This document shows positions 26,685-37,190 of a stretch of DNA of 64,000 nt, one piece after another. The notes under the pieces were generated by a model, which had not been told where the DNA came from, made no database searches, and saw only the letters and a program-made list of their open reading frames with translations. This DNA comes from Acestrorhynchus altus (Eukaryota > Chordata > Actinopteri > Characiformes > Acestrorhynchidae). Numbering within the stretch: the first letter of the stretch is position 1; each line of letters begins with the position of its first letter. The stretch covers positions 5,961,083 to 6,025,082 of the forward strand of contig JAVGWO010000026.1 in NCBI GenBank assembly GCA_034509495.1. Reading direction: 5' to 3'. A program made the translations under genes and the position numbers.

Positions 26685-27327
26685 AAAGAAAATGGTCTAG
26701 GGTAAATCGGCCCTATGTTCGAGGCCACCTCTGTGTAGTGTTGAGGACCTCCAAACCATGCTCAGTGCATTTGGCTAGACTGAGCCCAGTAATAAAGTGG
26801 TAGTAGTAAATCAGCCTATGGCCATCCACTAGCATTGTACAGACTACATTAGACAGACAGACAGACAGAGATAAATAGAGAGGTAAAGATATGAGTAGAA
26901 GAAATGACTTTTGTCTGTGTAAAATATGAATAGAAATGTCCAGCTATTCAGTGAGTCTGTCAGCTATGTACATGTGTAAATAAAGTGTTAGTGCAAATTA
27001 TATAAATAGGAGTGATAATGTCCAGCAATATTAAATAGTGCAATATCATATATTTTGCTCAAACTGTGTTACATCTTTAAGCAGGAGTATGTGAGAATTG
27101 GTAGTGTTTGCTGTTGGGTTCCCACTGCAGATGGGTGTTATTTACTTTTACTCTGATATATACATATAATTCTGGAGCAAAGGGGGTTCAGTTTTATTTT
27201 GTGAACAGTTCTCACACTTTAACTGATGTTTATTTATTCTGTTTGAGGAAGTATGAAAACCGTTGCACTCAGACGAAGCATGATGAAGGGCTGTTTAGCA
27301 AAAAGTTCCTTGATCAGTGTCATAGAG
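26685..27327. other. No gene seen
   Basis: AT-rich DNA with the GACA tetranucleotide at 26,848 and a TTAAGCAGGAGTATGTGAG stretch (27,078) that recurs at 37,460, a sign of another dispersed repeat or of the faah2 duplication. Confidence 0.45.
26848..26871. repeat. Short (GACA)n tetranucleotide
   Basis: Five units of AGAC/GACA. Minor. Confidence 0.7.
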
Positions 27328-27513
27328 CAGGGGTCACTAACTCTGCACCTGCAGAGCTGCCTTCCCACAGATTTCAGCTCCCACCCAAATCTAACCCAAT
27401 TCAGCCAAACTTCTGAAGGCATTAATTATTTGGATCAGGTGGGGTGGATTAGTGTTAAATCTAAAGTCTGTAGGAGGGCAGCTCTCCAGCTCTCACATGG
27501 TTGGTGACCCCTG
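27328..27513. repeat. hAT-type MITE
   Basis: CAGGGGTCACTAACTC and GGTTGGTGACCCCTG form the terminal inverted repeats of a 186-bp element. The inside (CCAAATCTAACCC, CAGGTGGGGTGGATTAG, TCTAAAGTCTGTAGGA) is shared with the copies at 59.7 and 62.5 kb. Confidence 0.75.
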
Positions 27514-27527
27514 CCACAGAAGAACCA

Positions 27528-28025
27528 CTTTATAGTGTGCAGAATTATTAGTTTATTACTGAACAACAACAATTTTCTCAATCAACCCAAAAGGCTTAAT
27601 ATTTTTGGAAGTTGGAGTGGGTTTTTTTAGATTTGGCTATCTTAGGAGGATATCTGTTTGTGCAGGTAACTATTACTTTGCAGAACTACTAGGCAACTTA
27701 ATAAAAACCAAATATATACCCATCTCACTTGTTTATTTTCATTTTCAAGTAAATCAATATAACAACACAAAATTTAGAAATAAATATTTCTGACATTCAA
27801 AAACAAAAACAAAAACAAATCAGTGACCAATGATGACACTCAAAAGCCTTCCATCCATAGATTCTGTCAGGTGCTTGACCTGTTTACGATCAACATTGCA
27901 TGCAGCAGCCACCACAGCCTCCCAGATACTGTTCAGAGAGGTGTACTTTTTTCCCTCCCTGTAGATCTCACATTTTATGAGGGACCACAGGTTCTCTATG
28001 GGGTTCAGATCAGATCAGCTGCCAG
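27528..28025 (-). mobile_element. Tc1/mariner-superfamily transposase C-terminal fragment
   Basis: The minus strand of about 28,015-27,830 encodes NPIENLWSLIKCEIYREG and continues to TESMDGRLLSVIIGH and a stop, the C-terminal end of a DDE transposase (NPIENLW precedes the catalytic Glu region). The 3' non-coding part of the element appears to run on to about 27,530. The N-terminal two-thirds of the transposase are absent: the Gypsy element begins there. Probably it was cut by that insertion. Confidence 0.7.
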
Positions 28026-28195
28026 TGTTACTCGTCTGATGCAACCTGTTGTACAGACAACAGAACGTAGAGTGAGAACAGCTACTGTCCACGAGCAGAC
28101 AGAATGAGTTGAGGACAAGAACCAGGCAGCATCATTTGTAGAGTCCAGTTGGAAGTCCCAAAAGTCTAGGTTCAAGCCACTTAGACTAAAATCAA

Positions 28196-29340
28196 GTGAG
28201 GCCAGAAACAGAAATTTGGGTGATGTTAGATGTCACGACTGCCAAGGCATTGGGCACATGCACCGTAGCTGTCCATCACCAAAGATGCAAACTAATTCAA
28301 GGTCGAGTCCAAAAATCACTAGAGACCCAGAATCTGCTCGCCTGCATGTTAAAGGCTTTCCTGGAGCAATCCAAAGCTTTCAATCTTGGCAGCAGAAAAA
28401 TTATGCTATTTGGGGAACAGGTGCCTTACTTTAACCCAAATAGCAAACCTAAAGCTCAAGTTGTGAGGGTGGCACACACCACTGTCCTTGACTCTGGATG
28501 TGAATACATCATTCCTGGGTATGCACTATTCTGTGAACCTGTGCATGGTGTCGTCATGTTGAATCGGTCAAAAGGCTTCATGGAAAAACATTGCCTACTA
28601 GTGGCGAGCGTGGTGGTTGATGCACAGCACAAACAGCAAATTCCCATCAGGCTGTACAATCCTGGAACAGTTCCAGTAAAAGTGAAGAGAGGTGCTATTG
28701 CTGGTGTTCTGCAGGCTGCCGATATAGTCCAGCATCCTCTTAGTGTTCCATCTGCTGAGCCACTTAAAGCTGGTCATAGTTTTCCAGTTGTTCCTCCTCA
28801 TTTGCAAACATTGTACATAGACAGTGCTGCTGCATTGAATGCAGATGAACAGCGTGGGTTGGCCAAACTTCTTAGTGTCTATAGTGCTGTTTTTTCCACC
28901 AGACCAACTGATCTTAGGCGCACCAGTCTTGTTCAGCATGACATACAGACCCTGCCTGGCCCACCAGTGAAACAGCAGCCAAGACGATTGGCCTTTGAGA
29001 AGCAGATTGAGGCTGATAAGCAGAGCAGAGCCTTGAAGGTGGAATGGCTTCACCAAGCAATAGCAGTTGGGCGTCACCGATAATATTGGTACGCAAGAAG
29101 GACCAGACTTATCATCTGTGTGTGGACTACAGAGCCCTGAATGCTCGTACTCCCACGCATCTAGGACACACTAGAGACCCTTTCAACAGCTAAATGGTTC
29201 AGTACTTTAGACCTGGCATCTGGTTACTGGCAAGTCGCGTTAGCGCCTAGGGCCCATAACGCCGCTGCTTTCTGTAGCCGGAAGGGCCTATTTACCTGGA
29301 ATCTCATGCCGTTTGGACTTTGCAATGCGCCAGCAACGTT
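28196..29340 (+). pseudogene. Gag end / protease linker / truncated reverse transcriptase of the Gypsy element
   Basis: One frame from 28,196 to 29,083 encodes the region preceding reverse transcriptase. It contains VLDSGCEYIIPG and a typical pre-RT stretch with LLSVYSAVFSTRPTDL. After a frame break, reverse-transcriptase blocks follow: VDYRALNA, LDLASGYWQVA (containing one catalytic Asp) and MPFGLCNAPATF. Directly after this block the sequence jumps to the RNase H region, so the YxDD-box palm segment is deleted. The coding capacity for polymerase is therefore lost. Function and family are inferred from the conserved blocks. Confidence 0.82.
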
Positions 29341-29344
29341 CACA

Positions 29345-31363
29345 AGGCATTTTCGTCAGTACCTTCTGGGAAGGCCATTCATTGTGCATTCTGACCATAG
29401 CAGCCTGCAGTGGCTTGTCAAGATGAAGGAACCCGAGGGCCAACTGGCAAGATGGCTTGAAAAGCTTGCAGAGTATGACTTCAAGGTTGTGCATCGACCT
29501 GGGCATCACCATCACAATGCGGATGTTATGTCACAAAGACCATGTCAACAAACATGCCCATGCAACATGATGGATCCTACAGAAGGAAATGGCAAGCTTC
29601 GCCACCAGGGGGTGCAGTGCAATCTTGAATTCCATGTTGATGTTACCCCGGAGCTCGATGTCATGGGGATAGGGGCACACCCTAGCTCTCAAGCTGAACT
29701 GTGCAAGGTTGTTCCCAAAGCAGATCCGAACAGCCAAACCAGAGTAGACACTTCTTCTGCAGTAGAGGGAGTTTTTGTAGCTGACACCATGCCCACCACT
29801 ACACATTGCTCAGAAAACTGATCCTGATATCGCCCCAGTCTGGCAATGGTTGGAGGAAGGAGGCGAGCGTCCTGCCTGGGTGGATGTGTCCCCTTCAGGG
29901 CCAGCCACCAAAGTTTATTGGAGCCAGTGGAAGAGACTTTGCATGTGAGATTGTGTTCTTCTGCGACGTTTCTATTCCACTAATGAGGCTGTGTTCTGTC
30001 ATCAAATTATTCTACCTAGTGTTTTCCGGCAGGATATTCTGAAGCAGATGCATGATGGTCCAGTGGGTGGACATTTTGGTGTGGAGCAGACTTTGGCAAG
30101 GGTCCAGACATGGTACTACTGGTACCAAATGAGGGAAGATGTCACACTCTGGTGTCACACCTGTTTCAGCTGTGCTGCCAAGGCCAGTCCTCCAAAGAAA
30201 CCTCAATCACCTATGGGTACTGTACGTGTGGGTGTGCCAATGGAAAGGATTGCCATTGACCTGATGGGACCGATGAACGAAACTGAACGCCATAATCACT
30301 ACATTCTGGTGGCCCAAGACTAATTCACAAAATGGGTGGAAACCGATCCTTTGCCGATTGATCAAGCTGTCACTGTGGCTGAAGTTCTTACTTCCGAGTG
30401 GGTGTGTCGGTATGGAGCGTCCCAAACTCTTCATAGTGACCAAGGGTCTAACTTTGAATCTGAGGTCTTCCAAAAGATGTGGGAGCTTCGGGGAATCCAG
30501 AAGACTCATATGACCCCATTTAGACCACAGTCTGATGGACAGGTGGAGCGGTTTAATGCCACACTCCAAAAGATTTTAGCTACCACTGCGGAGTGATGTC
30601 ACTGGGATTGGGACTTGATGACTCCTTTCGTCATCATGGCCTACAGGGCCACCAAGCACAGTTCAACTGGATTTACTCTGAAAATGATGCTCTTCGGCAG
30701 GGATCTGACCGAGCTGATTGACCTTGTGGCAGGATTGCCACCTGACCATGACAGTGCCAAGACACTTCCAGAGTATATTGCACAACTATGGGACAGGTTA
30801 GACAGTAGGACAAGAATGCCCACCAGACCAATTACAATATTGGTGATGCAGTATGGCATCTGGTTAAAGGAACAAAGCGGGTGCGAAACAAAGTCAGAAA
30901 GTTCCTCCCATCATATGAAGGACCTTATTTCATCTTGTGGCAGCTGGAAGATCTGGTGTACCGGATTCAGAAAAATCCCAAAGCGAAAGTGAAGGTACAT
31001 CAAGATAAACTCAAGCCCTACAATTCTCACACTCCTCTGGATAACTCTTGGCTGCTCCAACATGCCGAGAGGTGGCAGCCAGTGGAAGTCTTACCACCAG
31101 CTTGGGAGGATGACACTTTGAACTCTGATCTAGATCTGCCCTGCCTGTTCTCTGACAAACCAAACTGTGATAACGCCGACTATGTTGATTTACCTTCAAA
31201 GTCCAGCCCTGAAGGTTCGGTTGAAGTTCAGCCTAGTGGGGGTAGCACAGTGCATCAAGGACAACCATGGACTTTTGATAACCCTGGTGTGAGTTCAACA
31301 TCCAGAAGAGGAAAAAGGAACATTAAACCACCCAAAAGATATGGGGACTGGTTGTTTTCTTGA
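29345..31363 (+). pseudogene. RNase H and integrase remnants of the Gypsy element
   Basis: RNase H shows HSDHSSLQWL, ARWLEKLAEYDF and HRPGHHHHNADVMS. Integrase has the zinc-binding HHCC region (GGHFGVEQT with CHTCFSC), DLMGP (first Asp), HSDQGSNF (second Asp) and SDGQVERFNATL (catalytic Glu), and ends in YEGPYFILW, the GPY motif. An in-frame TAA after YILVAQD (30,321-30,323) and a TGA at 30,594-30,596 interrupt the integrase, and further frame changes follow near 30.87 kb. The catalytic triad codons themselves remain, but no continuous protein can be made. Confidence 0.85.
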
Positions 31364-31927
31364 ACTGAGTAAAAAACAGCACTTTAATTCTGAATTGAAA
31401 AAAAAAGAAGAAAAATGTTGTAAACTGTGAAACAGACTTGATTGATTGAGTTTTTTGTATATTTGTTTGGTTGAGTTGTCAGTGTTTTTTTATTTGTGTT
31501 GTGAGAGGAAATGTTTAAAGTATTGTATATACACTTATGTTTACTGGAGGAGAGCGAGGTTATAGGAGATGAGCTATTTTGAAATATTTTAGGAGGGAAT
31601 TGTTTTAAGTTGCAAATGTTTTTCAGAAATAAGAGAAATGGGTTCTTCCACACAGGGATGTGTGCATGCTCAGTTTCAACTCTAAAAGATTGGACACTCG
31701 CTCATCTTGACTCTCTTCCTTCTTTGGACCAAAAGCCCCTAACACTGTGCTACCCATCCACCTCCTCTACACTCAAGCCATTGAAATGGACTGTTTGCTC
31801 CATTAACTGGAGATCGCCTTAAGAGTTTAAGAAGGAATCGTATAATGTCTTAACTCCGATGTTCATGGGTACAGAGAAATTGTCCTGGAGTGGTGTTAAG
31901 TTTAATCATTATCCAGAGTGGGGGTAA

Positions 31928-32190
31928 TGTTGGCAAAGTAGGGTTTAATATCCCAAAACGCACTGCATTATGGTCGTTGTAGTGTAGTCGTCGCGGGGCG
32001 CTGCAGCCACAGAGCAGCATTCAGTTTGAGTCTCTCTCCCTTTTCTCCTCATTTTTGTTGTTATTCTGTTAACACGACCACTCTTTGTTGTGTTGAACTT
32101 TAGAATAAAGCCCCACTTTGAGGTGATTCAGCCTGCGGTCAGTGTTTGCAGATGGAGAATGAACTTTATTGTGGGTATTACCCCAGAACA
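31928..32190 (+). repeat. 3' LTR-like end of the Gypsy element
   Basis: A purine-rich GAGTGGGGGTAA precedes TGTTGGCAAAGTAGGG, a normal LTR start. Within it lies AATAAA (32,104-32,109). The 3' border is uncertain; ATTACCCCAGAACA near 32,190 would give a TG...CA unit of about 263 bp. The missing 5' partner means the border cannot be fixed by comparison inside the window. Confidence 0.55.
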
Positions 32191-32549
32191 GGTGGAGACT
32201 AAAACCGTTCTGGCCCAGGAGAAGCAGCTCCCCTGAGTCCTCACGACCACGAGAGTGAACAGGTAAAAAAGGTATAATTGAACAATTAAAATATTTTCCA
32301 TGTCCTTTCACTAAGTGTATTGTTGTGAGTTTTATTTTTATTTTAACTCACGCATTGACTCTGTCAGCAATATTTGCCCAAGCTGACTCCCTTTGCTTTG
32401 CTGCTGAATTGCTTTTATGGCTGATTATGATTTCATACTCTGCATATACAGACATTCATATTTCCTGCTCAATGGGGGTGAAATATGATGCCTTGTGCTT
32501 TCCCTCATTCATTTCCATGGCCAATCCCTGTCTCAGCGCTCCATTGAGG

Positions 32550-32755
32550 ATGCCTGTTTATAGGTAACCGTGAACGCGCTTCAGTTGGGTTCAACCTGAG
32601 TAATCTAACTTTGATCAGCTCCTGTGGAACTGAAAACTCTGAGAATGACGCGGCGAGGTAAGTCAACTCGGAGTTCAGGGTTAGGTTTAGAGTTTGTTGA
32701 ACCCGCTTTCTTGAATACCCCCCCGGTATTCTGAGACAGAGTAAGGCTGCTCCTC
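32550..32755. repeat. Possible MITE at the faah2 start
   Basis: GGTTCAACCTGAGTAA, GGAACTGAAAACTCTGAGAATGAC, AACTCGGAGTTCAGGGTTAGG and GTTGAACCCGC form the imperfectly symmetrical pattern of a widespread fish MITE. It ends about 25 bp before the faah2 start codon. Recognition is from memory of the pattern; borders are approximate. Confidence 0.4.
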
Positions 32756-33448
32756 TCCTTGGTTCATACTGCTCCTGCAGGATGGGGTCAACGGCGGGGG
32801 AGCTGCTCCTGAAGTGTCTCTTTCGAGCCCTTTCAGGATTCCTCTTGGTCCTGTTTCGGCTGTTTTCGGGTCCAGTGCCGGTCAAAGCGAACAAACCCCC
32901 AAGCCCAAGCCCAAGCCCCCCCGAAGGGCTCTCAAGCTCAATACTTGGCCAGTGACGATGCCCCTTCTATAGCTCTGTTGAAACGGGCTGCAGCCATTCC
33001 TTTAGGGGTAACCAACACCCCCGAGCTCTGCATGTGGATGGAGTGCAGCAACCACCTGTATGGCATCACCAACAACCCTTATGGCTTACAGAGGATGTGT
33101 GGAGAAAGCTCATGTAGGTCTTTAACATTAACGGTTGATATAAGAAAGGAAAAGTTCAGTAGGAAGCTTCAAGGAGCTCAGTGTAGATTTGAAAAAGATG
33201 ATAGTAGATTTACTTTAATCAGAAATGTTTCCCAGAGGCACGTCTAAACAACTGTAGTCCAAGATCATCAGTTCAAACACTACTTATGCATATGCTAAAG
33301 TAAAGCCACTTTGCCATGGTCTGAGAGGAAACTGGTTAGGATGGTCAGGAACAACCCAACACCCCCCTGCCCTGCATCTTTATTGCTCCCAACACACCAG
33401 ATTCAACTTATCTACTCCTTAACAAATCATCTAATCATTTTATAATTT

Positions 33449-33725
33449 TAGGTCCATAAATATTTGGACAGTGACACACTTATGTAATCTGGCCTCTGTA
33501 CACCAAAGTGGATTTGGAATGAAGCAAACGAGATTCCTTCATTTTCAGAAGCTTGGAAGTAATTGAACAATGACTTGATTGAATGAAAGTAATTGGAGTG
33601 CTAGACTGATAAGCAATTTCATGGCATGGTGTGGGTTGCTTCCTCATTGTTCCATATGTTGAAACAAGAACAAATGGCATCTATCGTTGAGATACCAAAG
33701 GTATTTGCCAGGAGTTTGGTACATT
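33449..33725. repeat. Tc1-derived repeat in faah2
   Basis: AGGTCCATAAATATTTGGAC followed by AGTGACACA is a typical terminal sequence of a fish Tc1-like element. The following 250 bp continue the non-coding part. No transposase is visible. It sits where missing faah2 exons would be expected. Confidence 0.65.
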
Positions 33726-33778
33726 GTACACCCTTGATATAAAATTTAACCCCATGAAAAGGCAAGTGGTGTTATCCA

Positions 33779-33833
33779 CTATTCTATTCTATTCTATTCT
33801 ATTCTATTCTATTCTATTCTATTCTATTCTATT
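33779..33833. repeat. (ATTCT)n pentanucleotide array
   Basis: About eleven uninterrupted units of TATTC/ATTCT, flanked on both sides by TTATCCACTAT sequence, so the array interrupts a short direct repeat. Confidence 0.95.
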
Positions 33834-34204
33834 CCACTAAGTTATCCACTATGTTATACAACATATAGACTCATAGAGTTGACTGGGTAAAAAAACCAAA
33901 GGCTCCATGATGATAAGAACTGTATTTGTGAAGGAGTTGTTTTCATGGATGTTTGCAGGTGGCTCAGCAGCTGGAGGCTGATCTGGGAGTGAAAGTGAAG
34001 GAGATTAGTTTCCCTCAGCTGAAATACGCCTACCAGATCTGGGACACGTTCTTGGCTCTGCCAGACGATGAAGTCAAGGTCTCCCTAAATGCTCAGATGA
34101 GGAGAATAACATTTACATTCATTATAGACACACTTGTAACACACTTTCAGTATAAGCCTAGAACTTGATGGTGTTTACAGTGATGAATATCCTACCCTTA
34201 CTCA

Positions 34205-34620
34205 TCCTTGCTTAGGTGGTACGTTTGTCAGTCAAATTTTATTTATATAGTATTTTTTTTAATGTTTTTGGTTATTTTTTAACAAAGGAAGTATTGTTGT
34301 CACAAAGCTTTACAGAGATACGGGTCTAAGCCTCTTTTGAGCAAGTTTAAAGGTGACATCGGCCAGCAAAATCTCCCTCGGACTGGAGGGAAGAAACCTT
34401 GAGAGGATCCAAGACCTGGTTGACACCGGAGAGCATAACAAATTTAAACAACAAAATGAAGCAAAGAACAGAAGAACTAGACAGAAAGAGTAAAATAATG
34501 AAGAGCTATAGCTAATGTGAGGGAAGGTCGTGAGTATGAGAGAATGTGTGTAAGCATAGGATACAAGCTCAGTGTTAATGTTAAAGGCCATGCAGGTTAA
34601 ACAATCATTTGCACAGCTAT
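34205..34620. repeat. Teleost interspersed repeat in faah2 intron
   Basis: TCAAATTTTATTTATATAG and then CACAAAGCTTTACAGAGATA, CTCCCTCGGACTGGAG and GAAACCTTGAGAGGATCCAA are hallmarks of a very common fish repeat. The copy of this intron at 24.02-24.17 kb lacks it, so it inserted after the faah2 duplication or was lost from the other copy. Confidence 0.6.
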
Positions 34621-35417
34621 GTATTATCTAGTATGGCATGAGTGAATGTGTCATAGCCTTCTGGATGTGTTACAGCCATCAAAGCCTTTCAAAGAGCTGA
34701 TGGCAGATGGGGGCCCAGCTGTGTGGCCGGTTTGGGAGCTGATCAAGTGGCTGTTTGGGAAATCTGACCACACAATCGCTGCCATTGGTAACACATGCAA
34801 CATCAATATGAATCTAAACAGTTAAAAGCACCTCTATATTTTATGTACAAAAGTATTCAAATGACTTCTGATTAGTGAATTCAGCTACTTTAACCTATCA
34901 ATTAATTGGAAGAATATTTTAAATAATTAAAATGAGTATTTTTTTAACTTTCTGATTATTAAAAAAAAAAACACTTGGCATAAGACTTTTGTCGCACATT
35001 CAATACATCATTAAGTTATTGCAGTAGATTTTTAAAAGACTAAATTATAACCATAAACCTGTCTGAAACAAAACTGTTTAATCCCTAATCCTAAAGTTTC
35101 CTTTTAAAATTTACAAGCGTAATTTCAAACTTAAACATCTATTCTCCTGGTAGATGCAGTGAATGGATCAACAGAAACATGCCTGATTCTATTTTCATAA
35201 TTACATAATTTTTATTAGTTAAAATGTATTATTGTTATATACTGCATCTAACTGCATTATAGCTATTATTTTTTTAAGATAATTATTTAACATTTAATTA
35301 ATCTTTCAGTGGTCTTAATCTCAAACACTTTTTTGATCCCATTTTTGATCCCATTCCGAGCTGTACTCGGACAAATACATAGATCTTTATTTGCACAAAA
35401 TGGTCTTTTTCTCTCAA

Positions 35418-35660
35418 ATATTGTTCACAAATATGTCTAAACCTGTGTTAGTGAGCACTTCTCCTTTGCTGTGATAATCCGTCCACCTCACAGGTGTGGC
35501 ATGTCAAGATACTGAATAGATAGCATGATATCTATCACTTGTGCAATAATCATGCTTTCTTATCAGCATCTTGACATGCCACACCTGTGAGGTGGACGGA
35601 TTATCTTGGCAAAGGAGAAGTGCTCACTAACACAGGTTTAGACATATTTGTGAACAATAT
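35418..35660. repeat. Foldback MITE, 93-bp arms, in faah2 intron
   Basis: Arm 35,418-35,510 and arm 35,568-35,660 are near-perfect inverted copies (both contain CACAGGTGTGGCATGTCAAG or its complement) around a 57-bp loop. The motif family (GATTATC...TGCACAGGTGTG-type, next to AATATTTTTGTG) is common in teleost Tc1-like elements. The full element may reach from about 35,390 to 35,757. Confidence 0.85.
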
Positions 35661-36484
35661 TTTTGTGTACATAGAAAAAGTCTTAGTTCGTTGAGTTCAG
35701 CTCACGAAAAATGGGACCATAAACAAAAGTGTTTTGTTTATATTTTTGCCCAGTGTATATATCAAATATGATACACTTACCTTTCAACCCTAAATATTAC
35801 CTGCTTGCAAAGGCATAGCATTTCTTTTGGCATCTTGGTTCAGAATCAAGGTCGGCTGAGCCTACTTTGCTTTTTCACACAAACCAGAGCAAATTAATAG
35901 ATTAATTGTGTCATACAGTTTAACTGTCTCTGTTTCTCCCCTCATTTATTCAGGAGGTTATTTTCTTGGTGTAAAGAGGTGTCCTTTTGGCTTAATAAAT
36001 AATCACTCTCTTCCACTTGCCTCAGGTTTGGCTACAGTGGAGAGCACTCGCATTTCCAAGCATCTCGGTTCCTCCTGCAGCAGAAGGAGGTGCTGCAGCG
36101 TGATGTGGAAGAGGTCCTAGGCTCTGACGGAGTGCTTCTGTACCCCTCTCATCCTCTCCTAGCTCCAAAACACCACCATGCATTATTCACGCCATTCAAT
36201 TTGGCTTACACAGGTGAGACACTGGGTATATACATAAATGTATGTTTACAAACATACACATTTATATAACATAGGCATTTTTAGACATCGCCATGATCCG
36301 GCAAGAATTTCTCAAGATATTAATGAATTGTGTTCATATAGCAGCTGTTGAAAGAAAGGTAAGTTATCAGCAAAAGCAGGTAGTAGGGCTTGGAGGGGAG
36401 GATTTTTCAACAGGGAGGTATATAAATTTAAAGTATAAAATAGAGAAAAAAGGAATGGTCAGTCAAGTGTTTGGCATCTGAGGT

Positions 36485-36655
36485 TTGGCAGCTGTGGCCT
36501 AGTGGTAAAGGAACCAGCCTTGTGATTTGAAGGTTGCTGGGTTGATTCCCTGAACTGGCAGGACATGACTGAAGTGCTCTTGAGCATGTTGCCTAACTCC
36601 CAAAGTGTTCTCCGGGCATTGTGGATAGTGTTGCCCAAATAAAAATAAACAAATA
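36485..36655 (+). repeat. tRNA-derived SINE (second copy)
   Basis: TGTGGCCTAGTGGTAAAGG and GGTTGCTGGGTTGATTCCC are A and B boxes; GTGCTCTTGAGCATGTTGCC and CGGGCATTGTGGATAGTG match the body of the SINE at 7,095. It ends in an AAATAAAAATAAACAAATAA tail. Confidence 0.75.
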
Positions 36656-36914
36656 AATAAATAGAACTACAGTTAAAACATGTTATGGCCACCTGCTAGC
36701 ATTGCAGAAAAAGTGGTTTCTCCTGTTCATACCAATGACTGTACATTAAAGATGGATAACATGGTTCCATTCCTTTTTGTTCAGTAAAATATAAGCCAAA
36801 ATCATCTGCCATGTTGTCAAATTTGCGACCAGAGTCTGCACAGTAGAGACCAGTGGCAGAACCAGACTCCTCTCCTCATTTGGTTAGACCTGCAAACAGA
36901 TTGGGATGATAATC

Positions 36915-37190
36915 ATCTTTCGTTGCCAAGGCTGTGTCGCACATCTCCAGAGGCCTGGGGTTGCGGGTTTGATCCCTGCTTGGGATCTACATGCTCTCTC
37001 CCTGTGTCTGTGTGGGTTTCCTCTGGGTACCACAGTTTCCCCCTGCCTCCAAAAAATGCACATGGTAGGTGAATTCACAATGCTAAATTGCCCCCTACGT
37101 GTAAGATTGCGCCCGATGACTCCAGGTGGGCTCTGTGTTAACTGTGACCCTTTTCAGGAAGAAGTGGCGAAGTTAACGACTGACTGACAC
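36915..37190 (+). repeat. tRNA-derived SINE, different family
   Basis: GGGGTTGCGGGTTTGATCCC is a B box. The body TGTGTGGGTTTCCTCTGGGT, CCACAGTTTCCCCCTGCC, ATGCTAAATTGCCCC and GACTCCAGGTGGGCTCTGTG is the LINE-2-like tail typical of a common fish SINE. Confidence 0.75.

Larger units (their letters stand above)
28108..32190 (+). mobile_element. Ty3/Gypsy-type LTR retrotransposon, broken
   Basis: Order of remnants: end of Gag with a CCHC zinc knuckle (CHDCQGIGHMHRSC, about 28,234-28,280), the linker before reverse transcriptase, a truncated reverse transcriptase (29,090-29,340), RNase H (29,360-29,545), integrase (30,000-30,600), a GPY-type C-terminal domain, a polypurine run and a 3' LTR-like end. 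The Pol order with RNase H before integrase, and the integrase style, are of Ty3/Gypsy type. No 5' LTR was found: before 28.1 kb the DNA is a Tc1/mariner-type fragment. Several stops and frameshifts and an internal deletion show the copy is dead. Confidence 0.88.

Noticed and set aside
28598..29077. 159-codon minus-strand frame
   Set aside because: Shadow of the plus-strand Gypsy Pol text.
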